Shown here in pieces: positions 1 through 8,270 of a stretch of DNA of 34,417 nt. The DNA is taken from positions 1-34,417 of the forward strand of contig NZ_BAZX01000037.1 in the NCBI RefSeq assembly GCF_001310955.1, given 5' to 3'. The translations under genes and the position numbers were made by a program. Under the pieces are notes generated by a model. It saw only the letters and a list, made by a program, of their open reading frames with translations, had not been told where the DNA came from and did not search any database. The DNA comes from Marinifilum fragile JCM 15579 (GTDB lineage Bacteria; Bacteroidota; Bacteroidia; Bacteroidales; Marinifilaceae). Every line of letters begins with the position of its first letter. The stretch's first letter is position 1.

Positions 1-914
1 TTAGTTGTAGTATTTTTATTGAATGTTTCTTTTGCTTTTATTAATTCTTGTTCAATTTTGTCATCATTAGGAAACAATACTTCTTCAGGCATTGGTTGAA
101 AATATTTATCCCAAAAATCCCCCTTTGTGTTATCTAAATAAAATTTTGCAACCATTCTATTGGCCAAGTCATCTCCATTTGTTTTTGTAGGTCTAATAGG
201 ATATTTTCCAACTAAAAATCCTTCTTGATACCTTGGTCTTAAAGCATTAGTTTGAATTATATTTTGAAGTTTAATAAGTACAATTCCCAAGTCAGAATAA
301 TACGATATGCTTTGATTTGGATAAGGAAGTCCGAAAACATAAAGGTATCCAGTCTGCGATTTTCTTAAAGCAAAAGTAGCTGCAACTCTAAGTGATTGTG
401 TAATATCTATAAATGGAGTTGGTAAAATCTCATAATGCTGAAATAATGAATAATAGTATTCATTAAAATGACTACCTCTTTTGCCTTTAACTAAATCAAT
501 CATCTCAAAAAGATTTTCATACCTTTTTTCTATCTGACTTGTCTTTATGGAATACTTAAGACTTCCATCTTGTTTTTTTTCAGGTCTACAAATTGATGGA
601 TAAATTGTGGATTTTGCTTTTCTGTCACTATAATAAACAGCTTGATTATTTTTATAGTCGTTTTCTTGTCCTCTATAGAACATGTCAAAGTTCTTATTGC
701 TGATTGTAACATGAGCAACTTCATCCATTAACTGTCTAAATGTATTTACTTCATAACCTTCACTCGCTCTTATTCGGTTAACAGTTGCATCTAAACGCTC
801 CCAAACAATTTCATTTTCATAACTAATATTCCACCATTCTTTCCCATCGCCTTGCTTTATTTTGCGAATTGTTTTTTGAAATGGTGAAAATAATTTTCCT
901 TCTATTGGTTGCAT
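1..914 (-). CDS. FRG domain-containing protein (3' end outside window)
   Basis: The frame is open from an ATG at 914 to the left edge, about 304 residues, so the C-terminus is missing. Two hallmarks of the FRG domain are visible: FYRGQ at residues 79-83, followed by a YPSICR-type segment, and QHYEILPTPFIDITQS at about 159-174, which matches the family motif QHYGLPTRLLDWT. FRG domains are small predicted enzymatic or nucleotide-related domains of uncertain chemistry, found in many accessory genes. No signal peptide or membrane segment is seen, so a cytoplasmic protein is inferred. It has a strong purine-rich ribosome site, unusual for this phylum. The family assignment is good; the function is unknown. 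Confidence 0.85.
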   Translation of the reverse strand, partial: MQPIEGKLFSPFQKTIRKIKQGDGKEWWNISYENEIVWERLDATVNRIRASEGYEVNTFRQLMDEVAHVTISNKNFDMFYRGQENDYKNNQAVYYSDRKAKSTIYPSICRPEKKQDGSLKYSIKTSQIEKRYENLFEMIDLVKGKRGSHFNEYYYSLFQHYEILPTPFIDITQSLRVAATFALRKSQTGYLYVFGLPYPNQSISYYSDLGIVLIKLQNIIQTNALRPRYQEGFLVGKYPIRPTKTNGDDLANRMVAKFYLDNTKGDFWDKYFQPMPEEVLFPNDDKIEQELIKAKETFNKNTTT

Positions 915-924
915 ATTTAGTAAT

Positions 925-934
925 CTCCTTCCTT
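925..934 (-). promoter_or_regulatory. Shine-Dalgarno-like site of the FRG gene
   Basis: On the minus strand AAGGAAGGAG lies 10 bases before the ATG at 914. Such strong sites are uncommon in Bacteroidota, which supports this start and hints that the gene may have been acquired. Confidence 0.6.
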
Positions 935-953
935 TATATTACAGCTAACTTGT

Positions 954-977
954 AAATAAACACAATTGCGTTTATTT
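954..977. promoter_or_regulatory. Inverted repeat upstream of the FRG gene
   Basis: AAATAAAC (954-961) and GTTTATTT (970-977) are perfect 8-bp arms around an 8-base centre, 40 bp upstream of the FRG start. The position suits an operator. A smaller pair, ACGAG (1034-1038) and CTCGT (1050-1054), lies further upstream. Function is inferred from position only. Confidence 0.4.
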
Positions 978-1146
978 CGATTATATCTTAATTAAAATGT
1001 GTGTTTATATCCCATATAGGCATATAATGCACAACGAGTTTTGTTTCCGCTCGTCAATTTACAAAACAATAATCCTTTTACAAAGGCTTTTATATTGTTA
1101 TTTATACCAGATGAGGAAGTTGGATGAATACCAATAGCGAATGTAT

Positions 1147-1432
1147 TGGCTTCTGAAATAGGTTGGGGTAGTGCCTGGAGTAGGTCCACCAAGTGATTTT
1201 ATCCATTTGTATAACCTATTACAATAGGTCTATCAACCTGTTTTACCCATTTAGCCAACCTATTTTAATACGTCTACCAACCTATTCGAATAGCTTAGGG
1301 AAGTGTCTCGAATAGGTTTCATAACCTATTTTACCCATTTGTATAAGGTATTTTAGTACGTCTACCAACGTATTTTAACACGTTGGGTAACGTATTAACT
1401 TAGGTTAAGTAGAGGTTCTGTAAGGTAGGAAA
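1147..1432. repeat. Degenerate 22-bp tandem array, 13 units (array A)
   Basis: Thirteen consecutive blocks of exactly 22 bp can be laid out with no insertion or deletion. Most begin AACCTATT or AACGTATT and many end GTCTACC or TTTGTAT. Unit sequence drifts strongly, but the period does not. Some units are internally palindromic: ACCTATT-AC-AATAGGT at 1214-1229 and CTATTCGAATAG at 1282-1293. The array fills most of the gap between the FRG gene and the small helical protein at 1497. No long open frame runs through it. A short frame at 992-1192 overlaps its left end and is probably spurious. Confidence 0.85.
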
Positions 1433-1496
1433 TATGGTATTTTTTGATGTAATTGACTGTTAATTAGAATGGGGCCAACACAAAACCCCATTTTCT

Positions 1497-1982
1497 TTAT
1501 TCTTCAGTTTGATCTTCCGAAGTACTTCCATTTTTTCTTGGGAAATACTTCTTCAGTTCATCGTATACCGGAATGGCAAATTCCTCTTGCTCGTTGGCAT
1601 AATAACGCACCGAACGGTAAAAAGCCATTGAATCCTGGTAGTTGTCGTAATCCAATAGGATCTTTGTATCCTCCAGTTGTCTTTTTACCGATTCGAGGCG
1701 CAAGAGAGTTTTTTCAATAAACACCCTGGCGTCGTAATCATGCTGAAACTCTTCCTTATTCACAAAAGCAGGAATTAACCGTTCGTTTTGTTCCATAAGG
1801 GTTTTACACTTGTTTACCAGTAATTTGTTGGTGTCTTGAATAGAACCATACTGTTGTCTGTCTTCAGCATTAAGGTTAGGTGCATTCTTAGCAGCAAAAT
1901 CTTCAAGTGCGCTAAGGTTGGTTTCCAATGCTGTTTGTTCTTCGGTAGTATATACTACCTGAATTACATCATTATTCTTCAT
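1497..1982 (-). CDS. Small helical protein of a Bacteroidota family of unknown function
   Basis: 161 residues, predicted almost wholly alpha-helical and acidic, with no signal peptide or membrane segment. It resembles a family I remember only as hypothetical proteins. That family has an N-terminal acidic helix, a central segment like LIPAFVNKEEF-DYD, and a C-terminal part with a conserved Tyr-rich helix (YRSVRYYA) and a PVYDELKKYFP ending. The tail ends in EDQTEE, close to the EEQTEE tail of the frameshifted gene at 32608-33305, so the two families may act together. Array A lies 64 bp past its stop codon. Function is unknown; the family call is from memory. Confidence 0.75.
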   Translation of the reverse strand: MKNNDVIQVVYTTEEQTALETNLSALEDFAAKNAPNLNAEDRQQYGSIQDTNKLLVNKCKTLMEQNERLIPAFVNKEEFQHDYDARVFIEKTLLRLESVKRQLEDTKILLDYDNYQDSMAFYRSVRYYANEQEEFAIPVYDELKKYFPRKNGSTSEDQTEE

Positions 1983-2115
1983 TTTAATTAAGTTTTAAAA
2001 GTTCACTAAAGATTGGGTGGTTAATCTCAATCTCTATTGTTGAAATCATTTTTCGAATACATGAGCTAGTGGGAGATACTCATTGTGTTGATATTCGATT
2101 GGTACGTTGGGCAAT

Positions 2116-2144
2116 TAAAGTTAAATAAATAATTCAGTGTTCAA
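2116..2144 (-). promoter_or_regulatory. Candidate promoter for the 1497-1982 gene
   Basis: On the minus strand TTG (2142-2144) and TAACTTTA (2116-2123) are separated by 18 bases, one mismatch from the Bacteroidota -7 box TAnnTTTG. The implied 5' leader is about 125 bases. The rest of the gap 1983-2314 holds an unremarkable AT-rich part and a G-rich stretch at about 2195-2300; nothing else is supported there. Confidence 0.35.
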
Positions 2145-2314
2145 TAATCAATAATAAAATTTAGATGTAATCTGAATAATAAAAAATACTACTCAAGATT
2201 AGAGTGTTATGTGTAGGTGCGGTGTGAGTTGGGGGATTTAGTGGAGGGGGTCACTTTAGGAGTTGTGGTAAGATATTGGGATTTTATGTTGGTATTTTAA
2301 AGTGTGCTGAGAAA

Positions 2315-3517
2315 TCAACTATCCCTTCTCCCCAAAAACTTATAATACTGAATCAATAGCAAGGAAATGCCACTGCAAACGGCATAGCCCGCAAAAACAG
2401 GTAGGGCCGTTACATCAATAAATCGGCCAATAAAGGTAGCAATGGGTACTGCCATCACCGTTCCGATAAAGCCAAACAGGGCGGCTCCAATACCGGCAAT
2501 GTGTCCCATGGGTTGCATGGCCAGTGCGTTGATGTTTCCGAAGATGAAGCCAACACAAAATAGCATGATCACAAAAAACAAAAGGAGAATGCCAATATCA
2601 GGATTAGGCTTACCGAAAAACAAGAGTACGTAGCTTGAGGAAATACAGAAAAGGAGAGTGGTAAAGCTTTGGGCCAGCTTTAGCATGCCAAATCGAAGTA
2701 CAAAGCTTCCATTTAAAAAGGTGGATAGGCCAATTACAACGGCAATGCCTGAGAAGATAAAGGGAAACTCTTCCACCAATCCGTATTGCTCCTGGAAGAT
2801 CTGCTGACTGGAACTCAAATACACCATAAAGGCCGATAGGATTAATCCAGACATGAAGGTAAAAATTACGGATTGTTTGTGTTTGGTAAACTCCTTAATT
2901 CCATTGGAGAAAAGCGATAGGGTCAGCTTCCTTCGGTTTTCAACTTTGAGGGTTTCTTGCTGGCGTTGCCACAACCACAGAATTACAAACAGGCCAAATA
3001 GCAACTGGCTCGAAAAGATGGATTCCCATCCAAAGGTGTCAAGCATTAGCTTGCCAAAGGAAGGGGCCACAATGGGCGCCAGAATAAAGATTACCGTAAC
3101 AAAGGACATGATTTTGGCCATGTAATCACCCACAAATCGGTCGCGCACCATGGCGGTAGCAACGGTTCGGGGTGCTGATAGACCAATTCCCTGTAGAAAA
3201 CGTCCTGCAATCATCATCTCCATGCTCGAAGCGTAAATGCAAAGCATGCTCGAAAATGCAAATAGCGAAAAGCCGATGTAAATGGTGTTTTTACGACCCA
3301 GACTATCCGACAAGGGACCCGAAATCAATTGACCAAAACCCATTCCCAAAAATATCATCGTAATCAGCAACTGATTGTTCTTCGGATCGCTTATGCCAAT
3401 GGTTTTGGCAATTTCGGGCAAGCCAGGAAGCAAGGCATCTATCGATAGAGATGCCAGTGACATCAAAGAGGCCATGATGATGATAAATTCGGTATCTGAT
3501 TTTCTTTTGATCTGCAT
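2315..3517 (-). CDS. Bcr/CflA-type MFS drug efflux transporter
   Basis: 400 residues with about 12 membrane segments, the normal size for this MFS branch. Motif A of the superfamily is seen as GPLSDSLGRK at residues 67-76 between helices 2 and 3. The MVRDRFVGD segment, followed by a helix with LAPIVAPSFG, is typical of Bcr/CflA proteins such as E. coli Bcr and CmlA, which export drugs or peptides in exchange for protons across the inner membrane. It stands alone: no partner lies nearby on the same strand except across a terminator. The substrate cannot be read from sequence. Confidence 0.88.
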   Translation of the reverse strand: MQIKRKSDTEFIIIMASLMSLASLSIDALLPGLPEIAKTIGISDPKNNQLLITMIFLGMGFGQLISGPLSDSLGRKNTIYIGFSLFAFSSMLCIYASSMEMMIAGRFLQGIGLSAPRTVATAMVRDRFVGDYMAKIMSFVTVIFILAPIVAPSFGKLMLDTFGWESIFSSQLLFGLFVILWLWQRQQETLKVENRRKLTLSLFSNGIKEFTKHKQSVIFTFMSGLILSAFMVYLSSSQQIFQEQYGLVEEFPFIFSGIAVVIGLSTFLNGSFVLRFGMLKLAQSFTTLLFCISSSYVLLFFGKPNPDIGILLLFFVIMLFCVGFIFGNINALAMQPMGHIAGIGAALFGFIGTVMAVPIATFIGRFIDVTALPVFAGYAVCSGISLLLIQYYKFLGRRDS

Positions 3518-3676
3518 GCTATGGTTTTGAAATGATAGGTGCTACAATTGATCTTTGGGCTGAATCAACAATAGAAAATTGGGACACGAAGATATAAATT
3601 TATGCCAAACATTCGGCTTTGCATTATTCTTACACAAAAGTGGCAGGCAAGTCATATCTGCAGATTATGAATCGAT

Positions 3677-3711
3677 AAAAGCCATTTGTACCTTCCCGTC
3701 AAATGGCTTTT
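3677..3711 (-). terminator. Perfect 12-bp hairpin terminator
   Basis: AAAAGCCATTTG (3677-3688) and CAAATGGCTTTT (3700-3711) form perfect 12-bp arms with an 11-base loop. It lies past the 3' end of the hydrolase gene at 3808 and before the MFS gene, so it probably ends minus-strand transcripts. It could work in both directions. The rest of 3518-3807 holds the inverted-repeat element listed next. Confidence 0.7.
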
Positions 3712-3722
3712 GTTGCTATTTT

Positions 3723-3791
3723 ATACCGATTGTTTAATGACTACAGCGGTATAATACCAAACACGAATTGCAAAGCGTGAATGGTATTATT
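3723..3791. repeat. Dispersed inverted-repeat element, copy 1
   Basis: ATAATACCA (3751-3759) and TGGTATTAT (3782-3790) are perfect 9-bp arms; inside them CACG and CGTG also pair. TACCG (3724-3728) and CGGTA (3748-3752) add a second pairing. On the minus strand the order AATACC, AATTCGTGT, TATTAT, then CAATCGGTAT matches the copy at 7151-7224. I read both as degenerate copies of one intergenic element. Confidence 0.55.
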
Positions 3792-3807
3792 GGCATTTCA
3801 AACTGAC

Positions 3808-4662
3808 CTATTTCTTGGCTTTGATTTTTTCATTAAAGAAATCAATGGCAATTTGATTTACAAGTTTGCCTGATTTGCCAAATACATAATGTCCCGTATT
3901 GGGAAGAATACACAACTGAGCGTTCTCTATATCGCGGTATATTTCAAGGGTGTGTTCTTTTTTAATTGAATCTTTGTCTCCAAGCATGATCATTGTAGGG
4001 ACTTTTATCGATTGAACCTTTGTTTGTGGAATATAGATTTCTGTCAGCCACATCTTTTTGGTATTCTCTAAATATTCATCAATTTTTTCGGGTTGCGATA
4101 GCAGAGGCAAGTGGGTTTTCATCCACCAACCATCCTTGTCTTTTGCCCAGTCTATTAACCCATTATTGGTCCAGTCCAACAAATCTTTACTTAATCCATT
4201 GGTTCCGGTATTCACTCCAATGGCCAATAGTTTTTTTACTTTGTCAGGGCGATCAGCTGCAAGGTATAAGCCAATGATTCCACCATCGCTCCATCCCAGA
4301 ATATAAAGGCTGTCGAGCTGCAGGTGATCTATAAATTGTGAGATGTAATCGGCCATAAGTGGATAACTCAAAGAATCAAGATGACTTGAGCGCCCGTGTC
4401 CCGGACTGTCAACCGCAATCACTTTAAAGTGCTCGGCCAATGTGGGAATACATTCCTGAAAGTTAATGATAGAACCTACGCCTCCATGCAAAAGAAGCAA
4501 GGGCGTTCCTTCTCCATAGGTTTCGTAATAAATTTGAGCTTCGTTTATGCTTGCGTGTTTTCCATTTGTGAGATTTGAACCATACTTTTCAGTTGGTGAA
4601 TTTTGGGCATGGATTTCAGGCGAAATGAAAAGAATTAGAATGATAATAAGATGGTTTTTCAT
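3808..4662 (-). CDS. Exported alpha/beta-fold hydrolase
   Basis: 284 residues with a signal peptide at about 1-20 ending in IHAQ. The oxyanion segment LLLLHGG is at 56-61. The nucleophile elbow GWSDGG puts Ser at 125, GDKD supplies the acid at about 231, and NTGH gives His258, so the triad is complete. The core resembles haloalkane dehalogenase/epoxide hydrolase-like and esterase members; the substrate is unknown. It is probably periplasmic. It belongs to a same-strand group with another alpha/beta hydrolase and several NTF2-like lipoproteins, but is separated from them by the 352-bp gap 4663-5014. Confidence 0.85.
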   Translation of the reverse strand: MKNHLIIILILFISPEIHAQNSPTEKYGSNLTNGKHASINEAQIYYETYGEGTPLLLLHGGVGSIINFQECIPTLAEHFKVIAVDSPGHGRSSHLDSLSYPLMADYISQFIDHLQLDSLYILGWSDGGIIGLYLAADRPDKVKKLLAIGVNTGTNGLSKDLLDWTNNGLIDWAKDKDGWWMKTHLPLLSQPEKIDEYLENTKKMWLTEIYIPQTKVQSIKVPTMIMLGDKDSIKKEHTLEIYRDIENAQLCILPNTGHYVFGKSGKLVNQIAIDFFNEKIKAKK

Positions 4663-4779
4663 GGTGGAAGTCTTAGTTTTTTGGTTTTATATTGAATATT
4701 ATAGTTAATCAAATCAATCGTAAATAAAATGAATGATGCTATTATTCATTACCTAAACTTTGATTTGCTCAAGCCGCAT

Positions 4780-4830
4780 GGCTCATCTTTTTCCATTGAT
4801 GAAAAAGGATGCAAAAAATCTAGGGCGTGT
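4780..4830. repeat. Dispersed hairpin repeat, copy 1 (in gap 4663-5014)
   Basis: CTTTTTC (4787-4793), a 7-base loop CATTGAT, and GAAAAAG (4801-4807) form a hairpin followed by GCAAAAAATCTAGGGCG. The reverse complement of 27430-27480 has the same loop, near-identical arms and CAAAAATCTACGGCG after it. The remainder of 4663-5014 has no believable gene: open frames on both strands (4729-5076 plus, 4749-4997 minus) lack family features and probably belong to the repeat. Confidence 0.6.
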
Positions 4831-5014
4831 AAGCTTAAACTATTTATACTTGAAAACTTTAAGTGCGGCGGGGTGATCTTCGAACAAGTTCTTAGCTTCC
4901 CCGTCTTACTAAAAATTTTTCTGCGTCTAATTAGCTTAACCTTCCAATGCCCACTTTGGTCAGTCGAACAAGGTAAAGAATTTAAAGAATTACCCACTAT
5001 AAATCATACAAAGC

Positions 5015-5527
5015 CTAATTTGTACTTGTATCATTTTCTACATAAACATGATTCCCTGATTCATGAGTATAGGTAATCTTCCATGCACCATTAATTTTCT
5101 TAAAAAGGAGTGTGATGCTAAATGGTTCTACTTTAATTTGATCGTCATTTTTGAGATTTACCTGAGCTTTTCCTCCCAAAGTCACCAATACGGTTTCAGC
5201 ATCAAGTACCTCGATGATCGTTTCCGAATTATCAATGATCTGATTTTTTGATGATTCATAGTTGTTTTTGCATAATTCGTGGAATTCAGTGTAATCAGAT
5301 TTGATACCATTGCTTATAGAAATGAAATCAGGCTGATCGGAATAGTATTCCATTACCTTTTCGTGATTTACCTCGGAGGCATCTTCAATAATTTGTTTGA
5401 GGAGTACCTGTATTTCCGATTTGATGGTTTCTATATTTTGATTGCTTAGCGAATCTTTTTTAGGAGTATCGCAGGCATAGCCAAATAAAAGGCCTGCAAT
5501 AAGGGTAGTCAGAATTAATTTTTTCAT
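5015..5527 (-). CDS. NTF2-like (SnoaL/DUF4440-type) lipoprotein
   Basis: 170 residues. The signal peptide ends in a lipobox FGYAC with Cys19, so it is a membrane-anchored lipoprotein. The mature part has the NTF2-like pattern: an N-terminal helix, a segment like MEYYSDQPDFI, then curved strands ending in the FKKINGAWKI-type strand typical of DUF4440/SnoaL domains. Members of this fold bind small ligands or act as isomerase-like enzymes; the role here is unknown. It starts 11 bp after the S33-type hydrolase gene, so co-transcription is very likely. Confidence 0.78.
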   Translation of the reverse strand: MKKLILTTLIAGLLFGYACDTPKKDSLSNQNIETIKSEIQVLLKQIIEDASEVNHEKVMEYYSDQPDFISISNGIKSDYTEFHELCKNNYESSKNQIIDNSETIIEVLDAETVLVTLGGKAQVNLKNDDQIKVEPFSITLLFKKINGAWKITYTHESGNHVYVENDTSTN

Positions 5528-5538
5528 GCTATTTGCTT

Positions 5539-6492
5539 TTATTGGTTATCAATTTCTTTTAAAAAATCATCTATTGCCTGTAGGTAAGGCTTAGGGTTGT
5601 CGTGCATGGTAATATGGGCAGCATTTCCAATTATTGTAGATTTGGCACCTGGAGTCAGGCTTTGAAAGTGTTTTAGAGTTGAAGGAAGCACTTCGTCAAA
5701 TTCTCCACTAATGTACAGGCTTGGGATGCTAATACTTTGAAGTTGATTGATTCGATCGTAATTTTTCAGTGTTCCACTTGCTGTAAACTCACTGGGTCCC
5801 CACATGTAGTGGTAAATGTCCATATTTGCCCCGGCAATTGTGCTGTCCATATTCGAATCCCAGGGTAATTTTTTGGCTACAAACTTTCGGTAAAACATAC
5901 CAATTGCCTCGTTGTATTCCCTGGAGTCGTAATTGCCGCTTTCTTCGCTGGTCTTAATTGCCATTTGTACTGAATCGGGTAGGGTTTGAATCAATTCATT
6001 GCAATCTTCCAGCCATTGGGGGATGCTTAATGCCGGACTTGCCAGAATCATTGCTTTTACTTGTTCAGGATGTTTGAGGTAATACTCCATGCCCAGGATT
6101 CCTCCCCAGGAATGCCCGTACAGGTAGAATTCTTTCAATCCCAGTCCATTCACAAACTGATGGACTTGAGTTACAAAAGTTTCGATATTCATTAGTGTTG
6201 TATCCGCGTGGCGATCGGATCTTCCACAGCCCAATTGATCCAGAAAAATGATGGGTCTGTTTTTGCTTAATTCTGCCAATGGGTTCAAGTAATAGGATGG
6301 ATAACCGGGGCCACCATGCAGCAATACCAGTGGTGTTTCAGTTCCGCTTCCTACAATTTTATACCATACTTTTCCTCCAGTTACATCAATATATCCCTCA
6401 CCGGAAGAGAGTTTTGTTTTCGGCTGACATCCCATAACAAGAACAGAAGCCAGGCCGAACAAAACCAATCTTAAAATCCATTTCTTCTTCAT
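5539..6492 (-). CDS. Proline iminopeptidase-family (S33) alpha/beta hydrolase lipoprotein
   Basis: 317 residues. A lipobox VMGC gives Cys22, so the enzyme is anchored to a membrane outside the cytoplasm. The oxyanion motif HGGPG (59-63), FLDQLGCGRSD (83-93) and the nucleophile elbow GHSWGG with Ser128 are hallmarks of the S33 proline iminopeptidase group. The acid is near Asp266 and the His is His293. Family members release N-terminal Pro or short peptides; some have turned to amides or lactones. It sits between two NTF2-like lipoprotein genes, 71 bp after one and 11 bp before the other, suggesting a shared task. Confidence 0.87.
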   Translation of the reverse strand: MKKKWILRLVLFGLASVLVMGCQPKTKLSSGEGYIDVTGGKVWYKIVGSGTETPLVLLHGGPGYPSYYLNPLAELSKNRPIIFLDQLGCGRSDRHADTTLMNIETFVTQVHQFVNGLGLKEFYLYGHSWGGILGMEYYLKHPEQVKAMILASPALSIPQWLEDCNELIQTLPDSVQMAIKTSEESGNYDSREYNEAIGMFYRKFVAKKLPWDSNMDSTIAGANMDIYHYMWGPSEFTASGTLKNYDRINQLQSISIPSLYISGEFDEVLPSTLKHFQSLTPGAKSTIIGNAAHITMHDNPKPYLQAIDDFLKEIDNQ

Positions 6493-6563
6493 ATCGCCAT
6501 TGTTTTATTGATTATTACTGATTTCTTCAGGATGGAAACATTTTGCTTACTCTTGTTCCATCT

Positions 6564-7062
6564 CTATTTCTGCCTGAAGCTTGGTAAGGGAAGTTCGCTA
6601 ACCGGAGCATCCCAAATCACCTGCCACTTTCCTTCTATTTTTTCCCACAAAACCATATAATTGCCTTTATCACTCATTTGAGGGATGGGAGAATTTTCAT
6701 TGGGCGTAAATTCCAGACTATACTTTCCAAGTTCGACGGCTATGTTGCCGCTAGCTTTCACTTCTACAGCTTCCAACTTAAAATCCCAGGTTCCAAATTG
6801 CATCAATTCACCCCACGATTTCTTGTATTCCTCAGCACCCATTATGGGCTTTTGATTTGGAATCATTTGTATGGAATGCTTTGTGAAAAAAGTGGCAAGG
6901 GAATCAACCATTCCTTTTTTTGTAGAAGCCCGATATTCTGACATTCTTCTCGTTGATCAGTTTTTTGAGTGCCTCCTTGTCTACACTTTCCTTTTGTATG
7001 GAAGTATTGCATCCCAAGACTGAAAGGATGATAATTAAAACAGGTAGAAATCGTATCATCAT
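6564..7062 (-). pseudogene. NTF2-like (SnoaL/DUF4440-type) lipoprotein, frameshifted at an A7 run
   Basis: The N-terminal part starts at an ATG at 7062 and encodes a lipoprotein signal (LSVLGC, Cys18) and a helix, EALKKLINEKN. This frame stops soon after. The NTF2-like body lies in the next frame (6564-6944) and includes MVDSLATFFTKHSIQM and a WEKIEGKWQVIWD strand. On the minus strand a run of seven A (6915-6921) joins them: with six A the frames fuse to give about 165 residues, the size of its neighbour at 5015. The 126-codon frame alone would lack any export signal. This may be a true pseudogene, slippage-controlled expression, or a sequencing error. It heads the group with the S33 hydrolase. 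Confidence 0.75.
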
Positions 7063-7150
7063 TACATTGGTTTTAAGTTTTCAATCTAATTCTTCAGGAA
7101 TTCCAAAACGGATTCTGTCTCACATAGTAATCGGCATTACAATTGGAGAT

Positions 7151-7224
7151 AATACCGATTATTAATTCGTGTGAGCCATTTGTTCGTATTATTCCAAATG
7201 CCTAACCAATTGTATATCGGTATT
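7151..7224. repeat. Dispersed inverted-repeat element, copy 2
   Basis: AATACCGAT (7151-7159) and ATCGGTATT (7216-7224) are perfect 9-bp arms around a 56-base centre containing AATTCGTGT. It shares the order of its short motifs with the element at 3723-3791. It lies in the 265-bp gap between two NTF2-like genes. No transposase is present, so mobility is only a guess. Confidence 0.5.
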
Positions 7225-7327
7225 TCAATTTAGTATTTCACAGTTTCGCTTAAGGCTTACTCTGAAATTTAAATGGTATAACAAGCTTGCGCAAGTAGGG
7301 AAGAGGTTTAAGAATCGTAAGCTTAAA

Positions 7328-7792
7328 TTATTTTATAGTATCCGTTTCCATAGAGACGTTATCAGAAAAATAGAATTTGATTTTCAGTTTACCATCTTCC
7401 TTTACCATATATGCACTCTCGAACCACTCATATTTGTGATGTACTTTAGTAGTATCAAATTGCATGATAAAATTTCCGGTGTTGAATAAACTGATATGGG
7501 CAGAATTGATATCCGTTGAAATTTTAAGGTCACTCATTTTCCAGTCACTTTCGATAATGGGGAATGAGGCTACAAATTCCAGGAACTCTTCTTTATTCAT
7601 CTCTCTTTGTGCTTCATAGATAATAAAATCCTTGGTGATATAATCATCTAATAATTCAGTGGTGTTGTTTTCTTTTTCAAAAGCTTCAAAAAAGCCTTCA
7701 ATGGTTTTCATTACTTCCGATTCTGAGATTTTTTCTGGTTGAGGAGCACAACTCACCGCGATAACAATTAGTATAAACATTAGTTTTTTCAT
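7328..7792 (-). CDS. NTF2-like lipoprotein
   Basis: 154 residues with a very short signal peptide and lipobox AVSC (Cys15). The mature part begins with a long helix (VMKTIEGFFEAFEKEN), followed by LLDDYITKDFIIYEAQREMNKEEFLEF and beta strands ending in GKLKIKFYFSD. This is the NTF2/SnoaL-like layout. It is the third such gene on this strand between 5015 and 7792. The sequence has drifted from its neighbours, so this is a fold-level call. The ligand or partner is unknown; the localisation is outside the cytoplasm. Confidence 0.7.
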   Translation of the reverse strand: MKKLMFILIVIAVSCAPQPEKISESEVMKTIEGFFEAFEKENNTTELLDDYITKDFIIYEAQREMNKEEFLEFVASFPIIESDWKMSDLKISTDINSAHISLFNTGNFIMQFDTTKVHHKYEWFESAYMVKEDGKLKIKFYFSDNVSMETDTIK

Positions 7793-7992
7793 GGTGGATT
7801 TTCTTTGGTAATATACTAATTTAGTGAATTTTTAGATGATATAAAACTCTTAAAATCTATATGTTAACAAGGTGTATTGTATCATAATAATATATGAAGA
7901 TTGATATGTTCTGAATTATTAGCTCGAGTAGATTCCTGCTTTCAAGCTTTTCATTTACACAGGCAAGGGATGGGGGGGTGTAATTCAGCTTA

Positions 7993-8262
7993 TTACTTAT
8001 TTTGCTCTTCGCTTTGATCCGTTTTCTTGAACCAATTCTTAGGATTGAAGTAGGATTTGTATTTCATAAAGAGTTCCTTACCTACCAATATTCCACCAGA
8101 CCAAAACAGCACTTCCCCAATAATCATCGATACTGTGGAAAGGGTAATCTTGGTTTTGGCTTCCAGCTCCATAAAAGGGAATACAGGTATTATCAGAAAG
8201 AATGGGATGCAGAGAATGATCAGAATGATTCCCAATTTGATTTGCCAGTTCTTCTTTTTCAT
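7993..8262 (-). CDS. Small two-helix membrane protein of the transporter suffix domain type
   Basis: 89 residues with two membrane helices (about 8-30 and 42-63), a basic start, and the C-terminal segment GKELFMKYKSYFNPKNWF. This pattern (GEVLFWSGGILVGKEL-KYK-NPKNWF) matches what I remember as the transporter suffix domain, found alone or fused behind efflux transporters. Here it stands alone, 8 bp downstream of the protease pseudogene. Its role is unknown. The start is the first Met of a typical MKKK leader. Confidence 0.72.
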   Translation of the reverse strand: MKKKNWQIKLGIILIILCIPFFLIIPVFPFMELEAKTKITLSTVSMIIGEVLFWSGGILVGKELFMKYKSYFNPKNWFKKTDQSEEQNK

Positions 8263-8270
8263 GCTGTTTG

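Noticed and set aside
992..1192. 66-codon frame on the minus strand
   Set aside because: It overlaps the left end of the 22-bp array and shows no family features; probably chance.
1147..1432. CRISPR array
   Set aside because: The repeats are degenerate, contiguous and have no unique spacers; no cas genes are near.
4729..5076. 115-codon plus-strand frame and an 82-codon minus-strand frame in the same gap
   Set aside because: Both lie over the dispersed repeat and overlap the end of the real gene at 5015; no protein features.
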